Source: Streptomyces fumigatiscleroticus (GTDB lineage: Bacteria > Actinomycetota > Actinomycetes > Streptomycetales > Streptomycetaceae). Taken from it: DNA of 64,000 bases. How positions within the stretch are numbered: position 1 is the first letter of the stretch; each line of letters starts with the position of its first letter. The notes beneath the pieces were generated by a model. That model saw only the letters and a list, made by a program, of their open reading frames with translations, was not told the origin of the DNA and searched no databases. The DNA lies in contig NZ_BMQF01000010.1 of assembly GCF_014647975.1 (NCBI RefSeq), forward strand, positions 62,001 through 126,000, given 5' to 3'. Positions 45,477 to 54,921 of the stretch are shown here, in pieces. Made by a program: the position numbers and the translations under genes.

Positions 45477-46661
45477 TCACAGGCGCCGCGCCTTCAGCGC
45501 CATGTGCAGCAGCAGCCGGTCCTCGCCGTCGTCCAGGTCCAGGCCCGTGAGCTGCTCGACACGGGAGAGGCGGTAGTACAGGGTCTGGCGGTGGATCCCC
45601 AGCCGGCCGGCCGTGCGGGTGGCCTGGCCCGCGCAGTCGAGATAGACCTCGGCGGTGCGCGCCAGCTCCTGGTGGGCGGGGGCGAGCAGGGTGCGTACGG
45701 CGGGGTCGTGGGCCGCCCGCGGGGACAGCGCCGTGAGCATCCGGAACGGGCCGATGGACGCCCACTCGGCGACCGGCCCGAGCCGGGGTTCGGCCAGGGC
45801 CGCGCGGGCCGCCGCCGAGGCCTGGTGCCAGGCCTCGCCCAGCTCGGCCAGGCCGGTGCGCGCGGGGGCGATCCCGGCGGCCACCGCGTCGCCGGCCGCC
45901 GAGGCGCGGGCCTGTTCCAGCAGCCGGGTCGCCGCCGACACCGCCGGGGCGGGCGTCTCCGCCGAGCGCAGCCGCACCAGGAGGGCCAGCGACCGGGCCG
46001 AGGTCGGCGAGGGCACCACGCACAGGGCCGTCGCACCCGGCATCGTCCGGACGGAGGGGGCGTCCTGCGGGTCGGCGTACGGCCAGGGGGCCACGCACAC
46101 CATCGTGTGCGGCAGATCGGCGCGGGCGCCGAGAGCGGCGCGGAGTTCGGCGACCGCCATGTCCCGCTGCCAGTCCCGTTCGGCGGTGAGCACCGCCCGC
46201 AGTTCGCGGGTGAGGTCGGCGCCGTGCTGGGCCTCGTCCGCGAGCAGCGCGCCGATCCGGTCGGTGACCCGCATGGCCGCCGCCAGCTGCCGCTCGGTCG
46301 GCCCCGGGTCGCCGTCCAGCAGCCAGACATAGCCGAGCACGACCCCCCGGTGCCGTACCGGAAGGCAGACGCGTCCGCGGTGCACGCCCGCCTCCGGTGC
46401 CGGCGGGATACGGACCGGGCCGGTGGCGCGGGTGATACCGAACCCTTCGAACCAGGCACGGACCGCCGCGGTGGAGCGGCGGGTGAGGATCGACCGGGTG
46501 CGGACGGGGTCCAGTGACGACGGGTCGAGATCCCCCTCGTCGTCGTAGGCGCCGAAGGCGATCAGCTCGAAGTGACGGTTCTCCAGCGTCGCGGGGGCGC
46601 CCAGCAGCTCGGAGATCTCGTCCACCAGCTCCTGGTAGTCACCCTTGTAATCCGACGTCAC
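45477..46661 (-). CDS. PucR-family transcriptional regulator, probable regulator of proline catabolism
   Basis: 394 aa. An N-terminal GAF-like/variable region is followed by a C-terminal PucR helix-turn-helix: VYLDCAGQATRTAGRLGIHR, then QTLYYRLSRVEQLTGLDL (about residues 345-385). It is divergent from the proline dehydrogenase gene, with 176 bp between starts. PucR-type activators next to proline dehydrogenase are common in Streptomyces, so control of putB/pruA by proline is the likely role. Start GTG 46661 gives MTSDYKGDYQELVDE. Confidence 0.87.
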   Translation of the reverse strand: MTSDYKGDYQELVDEISELLGAPATLENRHFELIAFGAYDDEGDLDPSSLDPVRTRSILTRRSTAAVRAWFEGFGITRATGPVRIPPAPEAGVHRGRVCLPVRHRGVVLGYVWLLDGDPGPTERQLAAAMRVTDRIGALLADEAQHGADLTRELRAVLTAERDWQRDMAVAELRAALGARADLPHTMVCVAPWPYADPQDAPSVRTMPGATALCVVPSPTSARSLALLVRLRSAETPAPAVSAATRLLEQARASAAGDAVAAGIAPARTGLAELGEAWHQASAAARAALAEPRLGPVAEWASIGPFRMLTALSPRAAHDPAVRTLLAPAHQELARTAEVYLDCAGQATRTAGRLGIHRQTLYYRLSRVEQLTGLDLDDGEDRLLLHMALKARRL

Positions 46662-46837
46662 TCAGGCATTCTGCCGCATTTCCCCGAGGGTTTCGTACAT
46701 CTGTCTGAGATCTTCCCCATGGATGCGTGACAGCTGTCGATGGCCGAGGATCGGGGCGATCCTTAGGTTTCACGGTGGTTCTCCGTGCCGTGCCCATGCC
46801 GGGTCCGGCCCTGTTGTTCGTGTAGTGGAGGTGCCCC

Positions 46838-47764
46838 GTGCTGGGTCCCGTGATTCTCGCCGCGTCGCGCAGCGACCGGATGCGACGCCTGATCTCGGCG
46901 GCCCCGGTCACCAAGCAGGTCGTCGACCGGTTCATCCCCGGCGAGAACGTCGACGAGATCGTCCCGATCATCGAGGACCTCACCGGCAAGGGCCTGGAGC
47001 TGACGATGGACGTCGTCGGCGAGGACATCACCACCCCCGGGCAGGCCGCCGCCGCCCGGGACGCCTACCTGGAGCTGATCGACCGGCTGAAGCCGCTGGA
47101 GCTGGGCACGCGCGCGGAGATGTCCGTCAAGCTGTCGATGTTCGGCCAGGCGCTGGACGGCGGGCACGAGCTGGCGCTCGCCAATGTCCGCCCGGTCGTC
47201 GAGGCCGCCGCCGCCATCGGCACCACGGTCACCCTGGACGCCGAGGACCACACCACCCTGGACTCGATGTTCGCCATCCACGAGGAGCTGCGGAAGGACT
47301 TCCCGCAGACCGGCTGCGTCATCCAGGCCTACCTCTTCCGCACCGAGGCCGACGCCCGCCGCCTCGCCGCGAGCGGCAGCCGCGTCCGCCTGGTGAAGGG
47401 CGCGTACAAGGAGCCCGCCGAGGTCGCTCACCAGCAGAAGACGGAGATCGACAAGGCGTACGTGCGCATCCTGCGGACGCTGATGGAGGGCGACGGCTAC
47501 CCCATGATCGGGTCCCACGACCCGCGGATCGTCTCCATCGCGCAGGAGCTCGCCCGGCGCGCCGGACGCAAACTGGACGAGTACGAGTTCCAGATGCTCT
47601 ACGGCATCCGCGGCGAGGAGCACCTCAGGCTCGCCGCCGAGGGCCACCGCATGCGCGTCTACACCGCTTACGGCACCGACTGGTACGGCTACTTCATGCG
47701 CCGTCTGGCGGAGAAGCCGGCCAACCTCCAGTTCTTCGTACGAAGCATGCTCGGCAATGGCTGA
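46838..47764 (+). CDS. Proline dehydrogenase (monofunctional)
   Basis: 308 aa FAD-dependent barrel oxidising proline to pyrroline-5-carboxylate. Features: VTLDAEDHTTLDSM (about residue 130), VIQAYLFRTEADARRL, the RLVKGAYKEP motif (about 187) and C-terminal FQMLYGIRGEEHLRLAAEGH with the proline-binding Arg. GTG 46838 has GGAGG about 6 nt upstream. It is followed by a degraded repeat of its own last codons and then by the P5C dehydrogenase gene, its pathway partner. Confidence 0.94.
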   Translation: MLGPVILAASRSDRMRRLISAAPVTKQVVDRFIPGENVDEIVPIIEDLTGKGLELTMDVVGEDITTPGQAAAARDAYLELIDRLKPLELGTRAEMSVKLSMFGQALDGGHELALANVRPVVEAAAAIGTTVTLDAEDHTTLDSMFAIHEELRKDFPQTGCVIQAYLFRTEADARRLAASGSRVRLVKGAYKEPAEVAHQQKTEIDKAYVRILRTLMEGDGYPMIGSHDPRIVSIAQELARRAGRKLDEYEFQMLYGIRGEEHLRLAAEGHRMRVYTAYGTDWYGYFMRRLAEKPANLQFFVRSMLGNG

Positions 47765-47831
47765 CCCGGCCGGGCCGTACCGCGGCGACTGCCGGGGGTC
47801 CGGGGGGCGTCCCCCGGGACGGCACAGCACG

Positions 47832-47897
47832 CGCCGTCCGGCGGAGAAGCCCGCCGGCCTCCAGTTCTTCGTCCGCTCGATGGCCAGCAAGGGCTGA
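47832..47897 (+). repeat. Partial duplication of the 3' end of the proline dehydrogenase gene
   Basis: After the stop at 47764 and a 67-bp insert, the sequence again encodes RRPAEKPAGLQFFVRSMASK then G and stop, close to the true C-terminus RRLAEKPANLQFFVRSMLGN then G and stop. The copy is in a different frame and has no start. It is a duplicated or displaced gene end, 66 bp long. Confidence 0.85.
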
Positions 47898-47935
47898 GCC
47901 CGCAACACACCGCTCAGTAAGGAGTTACGGAACCC

Positions 47936-49567
<1,632 letters not shown>

Positions 49568-49579
49568 GACCCGAGGGCT

Positions 49580-49619
49580 CCCGGCGCCCGCCACGGCACC
49601 CGCCGTGGCGGGCGCCGGG
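49580..49619 (+). terminator. Terminator after pruA
   Basis: A perfect 18-bp inverted repeat (CCCGGCGCCCGCCACGGC and complement) with an ACCC loop, 12 bp past the stop. Confidence 0.88.
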
Positions 49620-49839
49620 TGTGAGCCATCGCACCGTCTCAGATAGTAGGAAGCCCGAGTATTTGTAGAGACACCCGCGCCGTCGTCGCTTAGCGTTGTA
49701 GGAGCCGAACGTCTCGCTCGACCCAGCGAATGGCGGTCGCGAGCCGGGCCCGTGCAGGCAATCCCTGCGGCCCTCGCTCCCCGCCCCTTCCGGCGTCTCG
49801 TAGTTCACGCTCCCCGTATGCCGAAGGAGTCGATTTCCC

Positions 49840-49971
49840 ATGGCCGAGACGACCGTCCGCCGCCGCGTCCGCCACGTCTCCCGTACGAGCGAGTCCGACC
49901 GCAAGAACGCCGCCGCCGCACTCCAGCGCGCCCTGGACCGCCGGGACAACGGCGGCGAGACCGGCCACTGA
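49840..49971 (+). CDS. Small conserved-looking basic protein (43 aa)
   Basis: An ORF of 43 codons: MAETTVRRRVRHVSRTSESD, then RKNAAAALQRALDRRDNGGE and TGH. GAAGGAG lies 10 nt before the ATG, a good ribosome site. I recall similar small Streptomyces proteins without function. It is the only gene in the 413-bp stretch between pruA and the phosphatase, and ends 9 bp from the convergent phosphatase stop. Confidence 0.68.
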   Translation: MAETTVRRRVRHVSRTSESDRKNAAAALQRALDRRDNGGETGH

Positions 49972-49980
49972 GCCGGCCCC

Positions 49981-51546
49981 TCACCGCCCGCGCCGTACCT
50001 CGAAGTGGTCGATGCGCTTGCCCCTGCTGGTCAGCGCCGACACCGTCAGCTTCGGTGCCGTACCGCCCTCGGCGGCCACGGAGAGGAACGAAAAGCCCCG
50101 GTGGCGCACCCGCGACCACGCCACCGACTCGGTCTTCGTCCGTCCCGATCTGGTCCAGTGGAAGGTCGGGACGGGCTTGTGGTCGCGGACATGGCCCTCG
50201 TAGCTCTCCTGCACGCCCGCCGGGAAGCCGTACAGTTCCCGGCCGCCGCCGCCCGCGGTGACGTACACGATGCCGTCGCGCGTCGGGTCCGTCGACGCGC
50301 CGATCGGCACCTCCTTGCCGACCGCGCCGTTCTTGACGGCGTCGGTCCGCTCGTAGACGTGGTTGTGCCCGTTGATCACCAGGTCCACCTGGTGCCGGGC
50401 GAAGAGCGGCAGCCACTCGGCGCGCACCCCTCCGTCGGAGGCGTGCGACGACGTCGAGTAGGCGCAGTGGTGGAAGAAGACGACCACGAAGTCGACACCC
50501 TGCGCCGCCCGCAGCTCGCCCAGCCGGCGGTCGAGCCACTGCGTCTGCCCGCCCTCGGTGCAGCCGAGGTTGGCGGGGATCTCGTACGACACGTCGTTGG
50601 CGTCCAGCGCCACGATGCCGACGTTGCCGTAGGTGAAGGCGTACACCCCCGGGGCCGTGCGCGGTGCGAAGCCGCTGTCCGGGAGGGAGAAGCGGGCCAG
50701 CTGGCCGCCGTAGCCGTCCGGTGAGTACCAGGCCTCCATGTCGTGGTTGCCGGTCGTCACCATCCACGGCACCGACTTCGCCACCGGCTCGGTCTGCTTC
50801 AGGAACCGATCCCAGAGCCTGGCGTCGTAGGTGTCCGACTCCTTGCCCCGGCCGGCCGGATCGGCGTAGCAGATGTCGCCGGCGTGCAGATGGAAGGCGG
50901 GGTTCTGGCGCAGCAGCATGCGGTTGTTGGCGGCCGCCTCCTCGCCCACGCCCTGGTCGCCGAAGGCGGTGAACACGAACCGTTCCGGGGAGGCGGGCGC
51001 GGTGCGGAAGGAGGCGACGGCCGAGCGGTGCGCCGGGGCCGCCGGGTCGAAGCCCTCGTGGCCGACGCCGTAGTAGTACGTCGTGCCGGGCAGCAGGCCG
51101 TCCACGGCCGCGTGCAGGTAGTACTGCTCGACCGCCGGCCGCACCCCGGCCAGCCCCGGGGTGCGCAGGTCGCGCAGCTCGGCCTCGACCTTCCGGCCCA
51201 GGTCGTCGGGGCGCGGCCCCACCCGGACGAACGGCTTTTGGACCGCCAGCGGCACCTGCCAGGAGATCCGCATCCGGGTGCGCGGGTCGGCGCCGAAGGC
51301 GAGATGGCGGCCGAAGGGGGCGATGACCGAGCCGTGCACCCGTCCGGTGGCGGACGCCGACGGCGCGCTGCCGGCCGCCACCCGCGGTGCCGCCGTCGAG
51401 CAGCCGGTCAGCAGCCCGCCGGCCACCGCGCCCGCCGTCACCAGCGTGCGGCGCCGGGACAGCCGGGTGCGCAGATACTCGTGCTGCTCCGCCATGCTCA
51501 TCCGGTCCGCGAGCCGGGGCGGGATGCCGAAGTCGGGGATCTCCAT
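49981..51546 (-). CDS. Secreted purple-acid-phosphatase-like metallophosphoesterase (Tat lipoprotein)
   Basis: 521 aa. The N-terminal 30 residues precede a twin-arginine signal (SRRRTLVTAGAVAGGLLTGC), whose Cys suggests lipidation. A fibronectin-like N-terminal domain (residues 80-180) is followed by the metallophosphatase: FTAFGDQG, HAGDICYAD, VTTGNHDMEAW, FFHHCAYS and INGHNHVYERTD, the five metal-binding blocks. It would hydrolyse phosphoesters outside the cell. ATG 51546 has AAGGTCACC upstream. The gene is divergent from leuB, with 152 bp between starts. Confidence 0.91.
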   Translation of the reverse strand: MEIPDFGIPPRLADRMSMAEQHEYLRTRLSRRRTLVTAGAVAGGLLTGCSTAAPRVAAGSAPSASATGRVHGSVIAPFGRHLAFGADPRTRMRISWQVPLAVQKPFVRVGPRPDDLGRKVEAELRDLRTPGLAGVRPAVEQYYLHAAVDGLLPGTTYYYGVGHEGFDPAAPAHRSAVASFRTAPASPERFVFTAFGDQGVGEEAAANNRMLLRQNPAFHLHAGDICYADPAGRGKESDTYDARLWDRFLKQTEPVAKSVPWMVTTGNHDMEAWYSPDGYGGQLARFSLPDSGFAPRTAPGVYAFTYGNVGIVALDANDVSYEIPANLGCTEGGQTQWLDRRLGELRAAQGVDFVVVFFHHCAYSTSSHASDGGVRAEWLPLFARHQVDLVINGHNHVYERTDAVKNGAVGKEVPIGASTDPTRDGIVYVTAGGGGRELYGFPAGVQESYEGHVRDHKPVPTFHWTRSGRTKTESVAWSRVRHRGFSFLSVAAEGGTAPKLTVSALTSRGKRIDHFEVRRGR

Positions 51547-51698
51547 GACGGTGACCTTCCCCGCGCAGCCGAACACCGGCCCCGCATCCGGGTGAACGAC
51601 GGCCGACGCCCTGGCGTCGCCGCCCGTCCGGACGCGCCCGGCTGTCCGCATCGCGGACAGGTCGTGTCATCCCATGGGACGAGGAGTAGGGTGCCGTC

Positions 51699-52742
51699 AT
51701 GTCTCGCAGCATCGATCTCGCAGTGATCCCCGGTGACGGCATCGGCCAGGAGGTCGTGGCCGAAGGTCTGAAGGTCCTCTCCGCCGTCCTCGCGCAGGAT
51801 GTGAAGCTGGAGACGAAGGAGTACGACTTCGGCGCCCGGCGCTACCACGCCACCGGTGAGACCCTCACCGACGCCGACCTCGACGCCCTCAGGCAGCACG
51901 ACGCCATCCTGCTCGGCGCGATCGGCGACCCGTCGGTCCCCTCCGGCGTGCTGGAGCGCGGCTTCCTGCTCAAGCTCCGCTTCGCCTTCGACCACCACGT
52001 CAATCTGCGTCCGTCGAAGCTGCTGCCCGGCGTCGCCACCCCGCTCGCCGGCCAGCCCCAGATCGACTTCGTGGTCGTCCGCGAGGGCACCGAGGGCCCC
52101 TACACCGGCAACGGCGGCACCATCCGCAAGGGCACCGAGCACGAGGTCGCCACCGAGGTCTCCGTCAACACGGCCTTCGGTGTCGAGCGCGTGGTCCGCG
52201 ACGCCTTCGCCCGCGCCCAGGCCCGCCCCCGCAAGAAGCTCACGCTGGTCCACAAGAACAACGTGCTGGCCTTCGCGGGCCACCTGTGGACCAACGTCTT
52301 CAACAAGGTGGCCGAGGAGTACCCCGAGGTCACCACCGAGTACATCCACGTCGACGCCGCGACGATCTACCTCGTCACCCAGCCCGAGCGCTTCGACGTG
52401 ATCGTCACCGACAACCTCTTCGGCGACATCATCACCGACCTCGCCGCGGCCGTCTCCGGCGGCATCGGCGTCGCCGCCAGCGGGAACATCAACCCGTCCG
52501 GCGAGTTCCCCTCGATGTTCGAGCCCGTGCACGGCTCGGCCCCGGACATCGCCGGCCAGGGCAAGGCCGACCCCACCGCCACGGTCCTGTCCGTCGCCCT
52601 GCTGCTGCGCCACCTCGGCTACGAGGCCGAGGCGGCCCGGATCGACGAGGCGGTCGCCGCCGACCTCGCGGAGCGCGGCGGACTGCCCGCCCGCTCCACG
52701 TCCGAGATCGGCGACGCGCTCGCCGGACGAGTAGCCGGCTGA
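51699..52742 (+). CDS. leuB: 3-isopropylmalate dehydrogenase
   Basis: 347 aa. It oxidises 3-isopropylmalate in leucine synthesis. Seen are LAVIPGDGIGQEV, LLGAIGDP, the substrate loop LLKLRFAFDHHVNLRPSK, the VVREGTEGPYTGNGG motif and the metal/NAD region DNLFGDIITDLAAAVSGG (about residue 243). TAGGGT lies 6 nt before the ATG, indicating a leaderless mRNA. It is separated from ilvE by a terminator, so the two may be independently transcribed. Confidence 0.95.
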   Translation: MSRSIDLAVIPGDGIGQEVVAEGLKVLSAVLAQDVKLETKEYDFGARRYHATGETLTDADLDALRQHDAILLGAIGDPSVPSGVLERGFLLKLRFAFDHHVNLRPSKLLPGVATPLAGQPQIDFVVVREGTEGPYTGNGGTIRKGTEHEVATEVSVNTAFGVERVVRDAFARAQARPRKKLTLVHKNNVLAFAGHLWTNVFNKVAEEYPEVTTEYIHVDAATIYLVTQPERFDVIVTDNLFGDIITDLAAAVSGGIGVAASGNINPSGEFPSMFEPVHGSAPDIAGQGKADPTATVLSVALLLRHLGYEAEAARIDEAVAADLAERGGLPARSTSEIGDALAGRVAG

Positions 52743-52765
52743 CCCGGCGCCACCTCCGTATCCCC

Positions 52766-52799
52766 GAAGCCGCCGGGTCGCACACCACCCGGCGGCTTC
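52766..52799 (+). terminator. Terminator after leuB
   Basis: A perfect 13-bp stem (GAAGCCGCCGGGT and complement) with an 8-nt loop, starting 23 bp after the leuB stop. Confidence 0.82.
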
Positions 52800-52899
52800 C
52801 CCCTGTCCCCGCCGGGTGCCACCATCAACTTCCGGGCCGCTTTCACCCCGTTTTCATCCACCGCAGCACCCGCGCGATAATCGAACGCGGAGCCGCGGA

Positions 52900-52977
52900 A
52901 TGAGGGAAAGCTCGGACGTCCTACCACTGGCCACTGGCAGTACGGGCGTGAAAGCGGCCCGTCACTACAACCGGTGA
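52900..52977 (+). CDS. Possible 25-codon upstream ORF before ilvE
   Basis: ATG 52900 begins MRESSDVLPLATGSTGVKAA and ends RHYNR, 13 bp before ilvE. GGAG lies 8 nt upstream, and a GATAAT box (52876-52881) is placed for a promoter 19 bp ahead. It contains GTC CTA CCA CTG (Val-Leu-Pro-Leu) with the rare CTA codon. A leader-peptide role for ilvE is possible, but no terminator hairpin is obvious. Confidence 0.35.
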   Translation: MRESSDVLPLATGSTGVKAARHYNR

Positions 52978-52990
52978 AGGACAACAACCC

Positions 52991-54079
52991 ATGACGACGC
53001 CCACGATCGAGCTCAAGCCCTCCGCCAGCCCGCTCTCCGCCGCCGAGCGCGAGGCCATCCTGGCCAGCCCCGGGTTCGGCCGCCACTTCACCGACCACAT
53101 GGTGACGATCAAGTGGACCGAGGGGCGCGGCTGGCACGACGCGCAGCTCGTCCCCTACGGGCCGATCTCGCTCGACCCCTCCACCCATGTCCTGCACTAC
53201 GGCCAGGAGATCTTCGAGGGGCTGAAGGCGTACCGCCAGCCCGACGGCTCGATCGCCCTCTTCCGCCCGGAGGCCAACGCCCGCCGCTTCCGCAACTCCG
53301 CCCGCCGCATGGCCATGGCGGAGCTGCCCGAGGAGCTCTTCATCGCGGCCCTGGACGCGCTGCTCACCCAGGACGCCGCCTGGGTCCCGCCGCACGGCGG
53401 TGAGGAGTCCCTCTATCTGCGGCCCTTCATGTTCGCCACGGAGGCCGCGCTCGGCGTGCACCCGGCCAACGAGTACCTGTTCATGCTGATCGCCTCCCCG
53501 TCCGGCGCCTACTTCGCCGGCGGCGTCAAGCCGGTCACCATCTGGGTCTCCGAGGACCATGTCCGCGCCGTTCCCGGCGGCACCGGCGACGCCAAGACCG
53601 GCGGCAACTACGCCGCCTCCCTGCTGCCGCAGGCCGAGGCCGCCAAGAACGGCTGTGACCAGGTCGTCTACCTCGACGCGGTGACCCGCACCAAGGTCGA
53701 GGAGAGCGGCAGCATGAACATCGCCTTCGTCTACGGCGACCGGATCGTCACCCCCGAGCTCACCGGCTCGATCCTGGAGGGCATCACCCGCGACTCCCTT
53801 CTCCAGGTCGCCCGCGACCTCGGCTACACCGCCGAGGAGGGCGTGATCACCCTGGAGCAGTGGCGCGCCGACGCCGCCTCCGGTGCGCTGACCGAGGTCT
53901 TCGCCTGCGGCACCGCCGCCGTGGTCACGCCCATCGGCCATGTCAAGACCAGGAACGCCGCCTGGACCCACGGCGACGGCAACCCCGGCCCGGTCACCCA
54001 CCGTCTGCGCGAGGCCCTGCTCGGCATCCAGCGCGGTGTCACCGAGGACCGGCACGGCTGGATGCACCGGCTCGGCTGA
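52991..54079 (+). CDS. ilvE: Branched-chain amino-acid aminotransferase
   Basis: 362 aa fold-type IV PLP enzyme making valine, leucine and isoleucine from their keto acids. Motifs: LHYGQEIFEGLKAYRQ (about residue 75), ARRFRNSARRMAM, PLP Lys in GDAKTGGNYAAS (about residue 201), and the conserved EVFACGTAAVVTPIGHV (about 301). It begins with ATG 52991 and a GAAGGA ribosome site about 9 nt upstream. A hairpin with a T-run follows. Confidence 0.96.
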   Translation: MTTPTIELKPSASPLSAAEREAILASPGFGRHFTDHMVTIKWTEGRGWHDAQLVPYGPISLDPSTHVLHYGQEIFEGLKAYRQPDGSIALFRPEANARRFRNSARRMAMAELPEELFIAALDALLTQDAAWVPPHGGEESLYLRPFMFATEAALGVHPANEYLFMLIASPSGAYFAGGVKPVTIWVSEDHVRAVPGGTGDAKTGGNYAASLLPQAEAAKNGCDQVVYLDAVTRTKVEESGSMNIAFVYGDRIVTPELTGSILEGITRDSLLQVARDLGYTAEEGVITLEQWRADAASGALTEVFACGTAAVVTPIGHVKTRNAAWTHGDGNPGPVTHRLREALLGIQRGVTEDRHGWMHRLG

Positions 54080-54097
54080 GCCTCCCCGGCTGCCGCA

Positions 54098-54142
54098 GAG
54101 GCCGTCCTGGACCACAGGGTCCGGGGCGGCCTCCGTGTTTTT
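54098..54142 (+). terminator. Intrinsic terminator after ilvE
   Basis: GAGGCCG and CGGCCTC arms, extended imperfectly inward by GGACC/GGTCC, are followed by GTGTTTTT. It lies 19 bp past the ilvE stop. Confidence 0.75.
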
Positions 54143-54240
54143 GGAACGCCGCTCGATAAGCGTGCGGTGGGGCTGTTCGATCTGCCTCTCCCCCGGTTAG
54201 AGTGCTGCTCAAACTCCGGAGGCAGGAGGATGCCCGCGTC

Positions 54241-54921
54241 ATGAGACTGACCCCCACCGAGCGCGACCGGCTGCTGCTCTTCGGCGCCGCCGAGCTGGCC
54301 CGTGCCCGCCGGGCCCGCGGTCTGCGGCTCAATGTGCCGGAGGCCACCGCGCTGATAGCGGACACCGTCTGCGAGGCCGCCCGTGACGGAAAGCGGCTGG
54401 CGGAGGCCGTCGAGGCCGCCCGGTCCGTGCTCGGGCCGGACGACGTGCTGCCGGGCGTCGCGGACGTGGTCACCGAGGTGCATGTCGAGGCCGTCTTCGA
54501 CGACGGCTCGCGGCTCGCGGTGGTGAGCGACCCGATCGGCGGCGGACTGGGGGAGCGGGCCCCGGGCGCGCTGCTGCCGGGCCCCGCGCACACCGAGCCG
54601 GAGGCCGTCGTGCGGCTCACCGTCACCAACACCGCCACCGTGCCCGTATCGGTCACCTCCCACTTCCACTTCTTCGAGGCCAACCCACGGCTGGACTTCG
54701 CCCGGGAGCGGGCCTACGGAATGCGGCTCGCCGTCCCCGCCGGATCGTCCGTGCGCTTCGGGCCGGGGCAGAGTGTCGAGGTCGGGCTGGTGCCGATCGG
54801 CGGCGGGCGGATCGCGATCGGCTTCGCGGGCCTGGTCGACGGGGAGCTGGACGCTCCGGGGGCGAAGGAGGAGGCCCTGCGCCGGGCCGCCGCCTGCGGA
54901 TATCTGGGAGCGGACCGATGA
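54241..54921 (+). CDS. ureAB: Urease gamma-beta fusion subunit
   Basis: 226 aa. Residues 1-100 are the gamma subunit (LTPTERDRLLLFGAAELARA, NVPEATALIADTVCEAARDG). Residues 105-226 are the beta subunit (VVRLTVTNTATVPVSVTSHF, then HFFEANPRLDF, and PAGSSVRFGPGQ). Fusion of the two is known in several bacteria. CAGGAGGA precedes the ATG by 10 nt. The stop overlaps ureC (ATGA). Confidence 0.92.
   Translation: MRLTPTERDRLLLFGAAELARARRARGLRLNVPEATALIADTVCEAARDGKRLAEAVEAARSVLGPDDVLPGVADVVTEVHVEAVFDDGSRLAVVSDPIGGGLGERAPGALLPGPAHTEPEAVVRLTVTNTATVPVSVTSHFHFFEANPRLDFARERAYGMRLAVPAGSSVRFGPGQSVEVGLVPIGGGRIAIGFAGLVDGELDAPGAKEEALRRAAACGYLGADR

Noticed and set aside
52958..52977. Nine-codon ORF MKAARHYNR as ilvE leader peptide
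   Set aside because: It is in frame with and contained in the longer 25-codon ORF and has no branched-chain residues; I kept only the longer candidate, at low confidence.
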